A stretch of DNA of 64,000 nt from an uncultured Bacteroidota bacterium (lineage in GTDB: Bacteria > Bacteroidota > Bacteroidia > Flavobacteriales > Flavobacteriaceae), in the NCBI GenBank assembly GCA_902616905.1, contig CACMUP010000002.1:1-64000 (forward strand), written 5' to 3'. Made by a program: the position numbers and the translations under genes. The notes beneath the pieces were generated by a model, which worked only from the letters and a program-made list of their open reading frames with translations, did no database searches and had not been told where the DNA came from. Below, piece after piece: positions 18,726 to 26,051 of the stretch (position 1 is its first letter; each line of letters starts with the position of its first letter).

Positions 18726-19025
18726 TTAGTCAATATGGTCTTGAAGAAGACTAATTAAAGTATTAGCATCCTGTTCACCACTCTGACGCCAAACCATTTC
18801 ACTGAATTTATATATCATTAGCGTGGGTAATACTTTAACTCTTAGTGCTTCAGATAATTGTTGGTTTTTATCAACATCAATTTTAATTACTTTTCCTTTG
18901 TCTCCTAAGGCAGCAGCAACATCTTTTAAAACAGGATTCATATCCTGAGATTCCGATTCTTGGCTTCTAAAAAAAGCAAGTAAAATTGGAATTTTTTCAT
19001 CTAATAATTCACCAAATTTTGACAT
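18726..19025 (-). CDS. Thioredoxin-fold protein lacking the CXXC active site
   Basis: Protein of 99 residues with a thioredoxin fold: strand ILLAFF, then helix with NPVLKDVAAAL, strand KVIKIDVDKN, the cis-proline segment VKVLPTLMIYK and a C-terminal helix. Where thioredoxin has WCGPC, this protein has RSQESESQD; there is no cysteine in the whole chain. It therefore cannot be a dithiol oxidoreductase; it may bind partners or unfolded proteins. It follows the metallophosphoesterase gene after 38 bases on the same strand. A candidate box TACATTTG (19053-19046) lies 20 bases upstream of its ATG. Confidence 0.8.
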   Translation of the reverse strand: MSKFGELLDEKIPILLAFFRSQESESQDMNPVLKDVAAALGDKGKVIKIDVDKNQQLSEALRVKVLPTLMIYKFSEMVWRQSGEQDANTLISLLQDHID

Positions 19026-19063
19026 TATCTGAATATATAATATAGCAAATGTAAAAAAATTGA

Positions 19064-20290
19064 TTAAATCCTAGATTCTGTCTTTGATAATGTGAAAACA
19101 GAAACCTCTGGCCAGATTCCTACTCGACCAGGATAAGCTAAATATCCAAAACCACGATTGACATTTAAAAGTTGTTTTTTATCCTCATAAATTCCAGCCC
19201 AATGTTTATATCTCCATTTAACTGGACTCCATTTTATCCACCCCGGTATTTCAATACCAAATTGCATTCCATGAGTATGACCACTTAAAGTTAGATGAAT
19301 TTTAAATGGATGGGGTAAAACTTTTGCTTCCCAATGGGAGGGGTCGTGAGACATTAAAATTTTAAAATCATTAGAATCTACTTTTTTTAATGCTTTATTC
19401 AGATCTCCTGATTGTCTAAAACCAGATCCCCAATTTTCAACTCCAATAAGTGCAATTCTTTGTCCATCTTTCTCTATGAAATGAGAATCATTTAGTAATA
19501 ATTTCCAACCCATTTCTGAATGTGCCTTATATAGCATTTGCATATTATTTATTTTATCCTCCTTCCTTTCCCAACGCATATAGTCACCATAATCATGATT
19601 ACCTAAAATCGAGTAAACTCCTTGCGTAGCATTAATTTTTTTAAATATATCAATCCAAGGGTAGATTTCTTCAGCACGATTATTAACTAAATCACCTGTA
19701 AATAATATTAAGTCAGCTTCTTGAGAATTTATTAAATCTACACCATATTGTACTTTTTTTTGATTATCAAAACTACCACTATGAATGTCTGAAATTTGAA
19801 CAATTTTATATCCATCAAATGCATCTGGTAAGTCATCATATTTTAATTTATATGACAATACTTTATAATTGTATTTACCCCTATACATACCATACAATAA
19901 AGAAACAAAGGGTATTGCTGCAATACCAATGGCTATTTGTGATATAATTTTTCTTCTTTCTGGTAGAAATTTAGTTTCACCAGGCATTTTTGTGAAAAAT
20001 GAATAGATCCCCTGTGGTACTCTTAATATATCTTCACCTAAAAGTATAATTGTAATTAAGACCTGAAAAGTAAAAAGAGAAATAAAAAAACCAATAGCAT
20101 ACATTAAGCGAGGTTCAGTTTGTGGGCTTCGCTCAATAACTACGGTATAAAATAACAGATTCCCAATTATTAATACAACTATGGTACCATATAAAAAAAG
20201 AATCCATTTATTTGATATACTAGTTTTTATTGCTTGAAAACTGTAATATTGAAATAGAGCTAAAAACAAAAGAGAAATAATCCAGCGCAT
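19064..20290 (-). CDS. Membrane-anchored metallophosphoesterase
   Basis: Protein of 408 residues with three or four N-terminal transmembrane helices (about 3-150) and a calcineurin-like phosphoesterase domain. Metal-ligand motifs are all present: SDIHSG, FTGDLVNNR, LGNHDYGD, MSHDPSHW and SGHTHGMQFG. The catalytic domain resembles the YaeI/YkuE group, which acts on lipid-linked or nucleotide phosphodiesters. The substrate and the side of the membrane are not determined by sequence alone. It is followed by the CXXC-less thioredoxin-like gene and preceded by dgt, all on the same strand with short gaps. Confidence 0.87.
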   Translation of the reverse strand: MRWIISLLFLALFQYYSFQAIKTSISNKWILFLYGTIVVLIIGNLLFYTVVIERSPQTEPRLMYAIGFFISLFTFQVLITIILLGEDILRVPQGIYSFFTKMPGETKFLPERRKIISQIAIGIAAIPFVSLLYGMYRGKYNYKVLSYKLKYDDLPDAFDGYKIVQISDIHSGSFDNQKKVQYGVDLINSQEADLILFTGDLVNNRAEEIYPWIDIFKKINATQGVYSILGNHDYGDYMRWERKEDKINNMQMLYKAHSEMGWKLLLNDSHFIEKDGQRIALIGVENWGSGFRQSGDLNKALKKVDSNDFKILMSHDPSHWEAKVLPHPFKIHLTLSGHTHGMQFGIEIPGWIKWSPVKWRYKHWAGIYEDKKQLLNVNRGFGYLAYPGRVGIWPEVSVFTLSKTESRI

Positions 20291-20334
20291 TTACAATTTT
20301 TTGGCAAAGGTAATGAGTTAAATAAAATAAAAAA

Positions 20335-21657
20335 TTACTTCCCTCCTATATCTTTGGCTATACTAAGTGCCTTACTGTCAGATAAACTTGCTATGTAACA
20401 ACATACATTTAGTAAAGTATCGTATAATGAATTGCCTATTAATCGGTTCTCCTCTGGGACTAAAGAAAGAATTAATTTGTCGTATGTATTGACTTTTCCT
20501 TCAAAACTTTTCACTGCTGCTTTTGAAAAATTTTCTAGTAAAACTGTAATTGCTCTATGCCCTACCACCTCTTTTTTTATAACTTCTTTAGAATTATAAA
20601 CTTTATTAATACTTACCTTTATAATATCTTCAATTTGAGCCTTATATTTACTTTTTTCCATAAGACTTACGCCAAAGTCTCCAGATAAAATTTTAGACTC
20701 ATTTTCAATAAATATCTTGACAGCATCTTGAATCAAACTGTTTATTGCTAGAGATCTTAAATAACTTAATCGTTGAGTTTTGTACGCAAGTTTAGCATAC
20801 TTTTTTGAATCAATAAAGTCACTTACCAAATTGATTAAATATTCTAAAGCATAATCTTCAGAAATCCATCCTAAATTAATGCCATCTTCAAAATCTATTA
20901 TTGTGTAACATATATCATCAGCTGCCTCAACTAAGTAAGTCAAAGGATGCCTTAATATTTTTGAATTTTTTACGAGAGATAATTCTTCGGCAACCTCTTT
21001 GTATGTTGTTTTTTGTGCCTGAAAAAAACCATATTTTTTATCGGCAACATGACTAGTAGGTTTAATCGGTAAACTTGATTTTGGATACTTGACAAATGTT
21101 CCTAGTGTAGAATAACTTAATCTTAAACCTCCTTTAGTTCCCGGTTTAGATTCAGTTAGAATTTTTAGACCATTTGCATTGCCCTCAAAATCGCAAAGAT
21201 CCTGGTATTCCTTCGGTTTAAGTTTTGTGTGATAAATTTTACCTTTACCTGACTTAAAATAATTTCCAATTGCTTTTTCACCACTATGCCCAAAGGGGGG
21301 ATTACCAATATCGTGAGCTAATGATGCTGCAGCTGTTATTGCACCAAAATCATTTGCTTGATACCCAAGAGAATCTTTTAAATTTGGGTACTTGTCTAAT
21401 ATAGCTTGTCCAGCCATTCTTCCAATGCTTCTCCCAACGACAGAAACCTCCAAACTGTGTGTTAATCTTGTATGAACAAAATCTGTATTTGAAAAAGGGA
21501 TTACTTGTGTTTTGTCTTGCAAGCTTCTAAATTCATTTGAAAAAACAATTCTGTCATAATCAACTTCAAAACCTAAACGAAGATCATTTTGCTCGATTCT
21601 CAGACGTTTGCTTTTATCACCAAATCTTCTTAATGATAATAATGATTCCCAATTCAT
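20335..21657 (-). CDS. dgt: Deoxyguanosine triphosphate triphosphohydrolase (dGTPase)
   Basis: HD-domain enzyme of 440 residues cleaving dGTP to deoxyguanosine and tripolyphosphate. HD signature residues are visible: FSNEFRSLQDKTQV with HTRLTHSLEVS, then SLAHDIGNPPFGHSGE, and later AADDICYTIIDFEDG. Length matches the family. It acts in dNTP pool balance; ribonucleotide reductase genes lie about 7 kb away but on a separate transcript. ATG at 21655-21657. TAAATTTG lies at 21669-21662 on the minus strand, leaving almost no leader if it is the -7 box. Confidence 0.93.
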   Translation of the reverse strand: MNWESLLSLRRFGDKSKRLRIEQNDLRLGFEVDYDRIVFSNEFRSLQDKTQVIPFSNTDFVHTRLTHSLEVSVVGRSIGRMAGQAILDKYPNLKDSLGYQANDFGAITAAASLAHDIGNPPFGHSGEKAIGNYFKSGKGKIYHTKLKPKEYQDLCDFEGNANGLKILTESKPGTKGGLRLSYSTLGTFVKYPKSSLPIKPTSHVADKKYGFFQAQKTTYKEVAEELSLVKNSKILRHPLTYLVEAADDICYTIIDFEDGINLGWISEDYALEYLINLVSDFIDSKKYAKLAYKTQRLSYLRSLAINSLIQDAVKIFIENESKILSGDFGVSLMEKSKYKAQIEDIIKVSINKVYNSKEVIKKEVVGHRAITVLLENFSKAAVKSFEGKVNTYDKLILSLVPEENRLIGNSLYDTLLNVCCYIASLSDSKALSIAKDIGGK

Positions 21658-21735
21658 ATAACAAATTTAAGAATCTAGGTTCTTATGTTAAGAGAAGTTT
21701 AACAGAAAAAATATTTGATAATATTTTCTTAAAGA

Positions 21736-21794
21736 TTTAGTTGTAAAAATTAACATTCAACTAAAATCTCATTGGTTTTAGAAAAATATATTTG
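21736..21794 (+). promoter_or_regulatory. Candidate promoter and upstream dyad of the phosphate-linked locus
   Basis: TATATTTG at 21787-21794 matches the -7 box TAnnTTTG and sits 24 bases before the lipoprotein ATG. No -33 TTG stands at the right spacing. Upstream, an 8-bp inverted repeat TTTAGTTG (21736-21743) / CAACTAAA (21758-21765) with a 14-nt spacer is centred about 47 bases before the expected start. That place would suit an activator that compensates for a missing -33 box. The activator is inference. Confidence 0.35.
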
Positions 21795-21818
21795 AAAATC
21801 ATAATTAAAATACAAACA

Positions 21819-23138
21819 ATGAAATTATATAACTCAAACCTTTTTATTGCTTTATTCACAACTATCATATTTATCTCTTGTGAAGAAGAAGAGCCTCAAA
21901 TTGAATATGTAACTGTAACAGAAACAGTTACTGTTACTGAAACAAATACTGTAGAAGTTGATCCCTTTGCAGACTCTACACTAGAGGGAAACATAACTGA
22001 AGACAGAACATTAGATGCATCAAAAATTTGGTTACTCAAAGGTCGTGTTGCTGTAACAGACGGCGCAACGTTAACTATACCAGCAGGTACAATTATAAAA
22101 GCTGCATCTGGAACAGGAGCTGATGCTTCAACATTAATAGTTGCTAGAGGTGGGACTATGATTGCAAATGGTACAGCAGATAATCCAATTATCATGACAG
22201 CTGTTGCTGACAATATTCAAGTTGGAGGTACTTATCCTGATAGTGGACCCGCACTAAATGTTGATACAAGAGGTTTGTGGGGTGGCTTACTTATTCTAGG
22301 TAAAGCTCCAAGTTCTTTTAAAAATGATGTTACAGAATTACAGATTGAAGGAATTCCTACGTCGGACACAAACGGATTATACGGTGGTTCTATCGCAGAT
22401 GATAATTCAGGTTCTTTTCAATATATTTCTATCCGACACGGGGGAGCTGAAATTGGTGAAGGTAATGAAATAAATGGTCTTACTCTAGGAGGAGTAGGAT
22501 CTGGTACAACCATTAATCAAATTGAAGTTGTTGGTAATGTTGATGACGGAATTGAATTTTTTGGAGGAACTGTTAACGCAACAAACCTTCTTGTATGGGG
22601 ACAAGGAGATGATGCTATTGATATCGATCAAGCATATGCTGGTACAATTGATGGAGCATTAGTTGTTTTAACTGCTGCTTCAGACCATGGATTTGAGATT
22701 GATGGCCCTGAAGGATCTGCTCCTGGAAGATTTACCCTTAAAAATGCAACAGTAATTGGAGCAACTGATGACTGTGATGCTGAAGGTGTAGATGGTGAAA
22801 TGGCTGATTTTCGAAAAGGTGCTACAGGTGATGTCTTGAATGTTCTATTTAAAGATTTTGCTGGTGGAAAAGATATTGAATTAGATGCCAGTGCTGACGC
22901 TGCGACATACACTTCTGGAACCCTAACATTTGCAAATATTGACATAATTCATCCGTTGAATTCTGATGGTAGCGTTTGCTCAGATGTAGAATCAATAAGT
23001 AGTATTTTCGACGATAAGTCAGGAGAAAGTACATTTTCTAGTGATTCAACAACATTTGCTGAAATTGTAACATCTCAACAAGATGGTAATGGTTTAGCAG
23101 ATGATTCTACTTTTTCATGGACTTTTTACAAGAGATAA
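21819..23138 (+). CDS. Surface lipoprotein with beta-helix/repeat structure, partner of TonB receptor
   Basis: Protein of 439 residues from ATG 21819; a TTG nine codons upstream is less likely. The N terminus is a lipoprotein signal ending IFISC, Cys near residue 21, followed by an acidic EEEE anchor. Acidic residues after the Cys fit export to the cell surface in Bacteroidota. A low-complexity VTVTETVTVTET linker comes next. The body is rich in Gly/Asp/Thr with short strands (GTIIKAASGTGADAS, NGTADNPIIMTA, DDGIEFFGGTVNATN) typical of a right-handed parallel beta helix. No catalytic motif is recognised. It is first in a unit with a TonB-dependent receptor and a phosphate transporter, suggesting substrate binding at the surface. 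Confidence 0.7.
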   Translation: MKLYNSNLFIALFTTIIFISCEEEEPQIEYVTVTETVTVTETNTVEVDPFADSTLEGNITEDRTLDASKIWLLKGRVAVTDGATLTIPAGTIIKAASGTGADASTLIVARGGTMIANGTADNPIIMTAVADNIQVGGTYPDSGPALNVDTRGLWGGLLILGKAPSSFKNDVTELQIEGIPTSDTNGLYGGSIADDNSGSFQYISIRHGGAEIGEGNEINGLTLGGVGSGTTINQIEVVGNVDDGIEFFGGTVNATNLLVWGQGDDAIDIDQAYAGTIDGALVVLTAASDHGFEIDGPEGSAPGRFTLKNATVIGATDDCDAEGVDGEMADFRKGATGDVLNVLFKDFAGGKDIELDASADAATYTSGTLTFANIDIIHPLNSDGSVCSDVESISSIFDDKSGESTFSSDSTTFAEIVTSQQDGNGLADDSTFSWTFYKR

Positions 23139-23169
23139 TTTAGAAATATTATTTATTTAAATTAATATT

Positions 23170-23191
23170 GCCCAACAACATAATGTTGGGC
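23170..23191 (+). terminator. Hairpin between lipoprotein and TonB-receptor genes
   Basis: Perfect 8-bp inverted repeat GCCCAACA (23170-23177) / TGTTGGGC (23184-23191) with a 6-nt loop, followed by AATTTTGT. It lies 31 bases after the lipoprotein stop and ends eight bases before the ATG of the receptor. It can act as a partial terminator or a 3' mRNA stabiliser that lowers receptor output relative to lipoprotein. Confidence 0.55.
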
Positions 23192-23199
23192 AATTTTGT

Positions 23200-26037
23200 A
23201 TGGATCAAATAAAAAATATTACACAGATCTTATTTCTGTTTTTCACTGCAGTAACATACTCTCAATTTGGTATCACTGGTACTGTTTTAGATGGTGATTT
23301 TAATGAACCTCTTCCTTTTGCAAATGTCTTAGTAAAAGAAACTGGTGATGGAGTAACAACTGATTTTGACGGGAAATATACAATTGAATTATCATCAGGA
23401 AATTATACTTTGATTTTTTCATTTGTAGGCTATGAAACAAAAGAAATTACTAATATTAGTGTATCTGATGACAACTACACTCTAACTGATATTATATTAA
23501 GTTCTGTTGCTCAGGGTTTAGAAGAAGTAGTTGTTACTGTTGATGCAAGGCGAAATACTGAATCATCAGTATTAGAAATTCAAAAAAAATCAGCGAGTTT
23601 ACTTGATGGTATCTCTGCACAAGCATTTAGAAAAATTGGAGCTAACGATATTGCAAGTGCAGTTAAAAATGTCCCAGGCGTATCTGTTCAAGGCGGAAAA
23701 TTTGTTTATGTTAGAGGATTAGGCGATCGCTATTCAAAATCAATTTTAAATGGTGTTGATATACCAGGATTAGACCCCGATAGAAATACTATACAAATGG
23801 ATCTTTTCCCAACTAACCTCCTTTCAAATGTTTTGGTAATTAAATCAGCAAGAGCAGATTTACCTGCCGACTTTACAGGTGGAGTAATCAATATAATCAC
23901 TAAAGATTTTCCTAATAGTGAAGAATTTTCTATTTCAGTTGGCACATCATTTAATCCAAACATGCATTTTAAAGAAAATTACTTGACTTATGAAGGCGGA
24001 CAAACTGACTTTCTGGGATTTGATGATGGATCAAGATCAAATAAAATTGCAAGTACCTTTTTAGGCAACGATTTTGACCCCAGACTTACTAATTCAAATT
24101 CATCTTTGTCTTTAATTAACGAGATTTCAAATCAATTTGATCCTCAAATGGGTCCTAGGGACGATACTAGTGGGATGAATTATAATTTTAATGTTACTTA
24201 TGGAAATCAAATAAAATTTGAAAATGATCATTCGTTTGGTTATTTAGGTTCCCTTTCTTACAGAAAAGAACAATTAATTTATGAAAATTCACAAGATAAT
24301 ATTTTCAATTTTAGTCCCAACAGGTCTGATCTAAACTTTGAAGAAAATAGACTTCAATTTGGAACTATTGGAGGTGAAAATATTATAGCTAGTGGTTTAT
24401 TAGGACTTACATATAAGACAAATAATTCAAAGTTTAGATTTAATTCTCTTCATATACAAAATGGTGAAAGTACCTCAGGTAGTTTCAGACAATTAACAAG
24501 ATTTTCAGACTTTGTTGATTTTAATAAATTTAATTTAGAATACAATGAACGTTCAATTACCAATGGAATAATTTCAGGTTTACATAATTTAAATGAATCC
24601 AAATTTAAAGTTGAGTGGACTATCTCTGGAACACTTGCAAAAGTTCACGATAAAGATGTTCGTAATACTACTTTTCAGGATGAAGAAGGAATTTTTAGCT
24701 TTCAAGAAAATACCGAACCAAAAAGGATTTGGAGAACTCTTGATGAATATAATTTAGTTGGAAAAGTAGATCTTTCAAAAAGATTTACATTTTTAAATGA
24801 AGATGCTATTTTAAAATTTGGAGTGTTTGGCTCAACAAAAAAAAGAGATTTTTCAATTGCACAATATTCAGTCAGTAGTAATTATACATCCGAACGCGAC
24901 TGGGCAAATTATAGTGGAGATCCAAATCAATTGTTTAATCCAGTTAATTTAATTTCACCTTCAAATGATAGAGGGACCTATATTAACCCGCAAACTACTA
25001 TTAGACAAGATGCAAATATTTTTAATGCAACTCAACAAAATCTTGCCGCCTACATATCAAATGAATTTAATTTAAATTCAAAACTTAAATCTATCATTGG
25101 TTTTAGATTTGAAAACTATCAAGTCTTTTATTCTGGAGAAAATAGTCAACTGGGCCAAATACTCAATAATGAAAAAATCATTAATGAAAATAATTTATTC
25201 CCCTCAATAAATTTTATATATAATTTAAAAGAAGACAAAAATTTAAGGCTAGCTTATTCCTTGACAACTGCTAGACCAAGTTTTAAAGAAGCTTCTATAG
25301 CTGAAATTTATGATCCTCTTTCAAACCTATTCTTTATTGGTAATATTGACATTAAACCATCTTACATTGACAACTTTGATATTAGATATGAATCTTTTGG
25401 AGAAAATGCTCAACTATTTGCCATGAGTCTATTTTATAAAAAACTAACTGATCCTATTGAAATTGGATTTGTTGCTGCATCCACCTCTAATTATAAGCCA
25501 TTGAATCTTGAAGATGCAGAGGTATATGGATTTGAAATTGAACTGAGAAAAAAAATGAGTGATTGGATTTCAGGACTTAAAAATTTTAATTTAAATTTTA
25601 ATGGATCATACATTATATCTGATGAAAAATATAGTGAAGATGAATTAGCTCTAAGGACTTTGGGACTAAGAGAGGGTGAAACATTAGGAGATTCAAGATC
25701 TTTACAAGGTCAATCTCCTTACCTTGTAAATGCTGGAGTTGACTATAATAATGTTGAAAAAGGGTTTCGTGGAGGACTCTATTTTAATGTGCAAGGAAAA
25801 ACCTTAGAAGTAGTTGGTGATGGATTTTATCCTGATGTATACACAATGCCATTTAACAGTTTAAACTTGAATTTGAGTAAACAGTTTAAAAATAATACGA
25901 GTTTAACATTAAGAATAAGAAATATTCTTAATGATGAAAGAGAAAGTTTATTTGAGGGATATGGAGGAATTACTGAATATTTTAGATATAGAAATATAGG
26001 CAGAACCTTTTCTTTAGGCTACTCAATTAAATTTTAA
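23200..26037 (+). CDS. TonB-dependent outer-membrane receptor with carboxypeptidase-D-like N-terminal domain
   Basis: Outer-membrane beta-barrel transporter of 945 residues energised by TonB. A signal peptide (about 1-22, ending TYSQ) is followed by a CarboxypepD_reg domain: GTVLDGDFNEPLPFANVLV and FDGKYTIEL at residues 28-105. The plug domain carries VKNVPGVSVQGGKFVYVRGLGDRYS. The remainder has the alternating pattern of a 22-strand barrel ending in an aromatic residue (GYSIKF). It resembles receptors for large or complexed nutrients rather than siderophores. The downstream PiT-type phosphate transporter, 14 bases away, suggests a phosphate-containing substrate. That is inference from context. 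Confidence 0.9.
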   Translation: MDQIKNITQILFLFFTAVTYSQFGITGTVLDGDFNEPLPFANVLVKETGDGVTTDFDGKYTIELSSGNYTLIFSFVGYETKEITNISVSDDNYTLTDIILSSVAQGLEEVVVTVDARRNTESSVLEIQKKSASLLDGISAQAFRKIGANDIASAVKNVPGVSVQGGKFVYVRGLGDRYSKSILNGVDIPGLDPDRNTIQMDLFPTNLLSNVLVIKSARADLPADFTGGVINIITKDFPNSEEFSISVGTSFNPNMHFKENYLTYEGGQTDFLGFDDGSRSNKIASTFLGNDFDPRLTNSNSSLSLINEISNQFDPQMGPRDDTSGMNYNFNVTYGNQIKFENDHSFGYLGSLSYRKEQLIYENSQDNIFNFSPNRSDLNFEENRLQFGTIGGENIIASGLLGLTYKTNNSKFRFNSLHIQNGESTSGSFRQLTRFSDFVDFNKFNLEYNERSITNGIISGLHNLNESKFKVEWTISGTLAKVHDKDVRNTTFQDEEGIFSFQENTEPKRIWRTLDEYNLVGKVDLSKRFTFLNEDAILKFGVFGSTKKRDFSIAQYSVSSNYTSERDWANYSGDPNQLFNPVNLISPSNDRGTYINPQTTIRQDANIFNATQQNLAAYISNEFNLNSKLKSIIGFRFENYQVFYSGENSQLGQILNNEKIINENNLFPSINFIYNLKEDKNLRLAYSLTTARPSFKEASIAEIYDPLSNLFFIGNIDIKPSYIDNFDIRYESFGENAQLFAMSLFYKKLTDPIEIGFVAASTSNYKPLNLEDAEVYGFEIELRKKMSDWISGLKNFNLNFNGSYIISDEKYSEDELALRTLGLREGETLGDSRSLQGQSPYLVNAGVDYNNVEKGFRGGLYFNVQGKTLEVVGDGFYPDVYTMPFNSLNLNLSKQFKNNTSLTLRIRNILNDERESLFEGYGGITEYFRYRNIGRTFSLGYSIKF

Positions 26038-26051
26038 TATCTTCAATCTTA

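Noticed and set aside
21911-21937. Nested inverted repeats at the start of the lipoprotein gene.
   Set aside because: They arise from the codons of the repetitive Val-Thr-Glu-Thr linker and are not a separate element.
22628-23034. Antisense frames within the lipoprotein gene.
   Set aside because: Low-complexity shadow frames of Gly/Thr/Asp-rich coding sequence.
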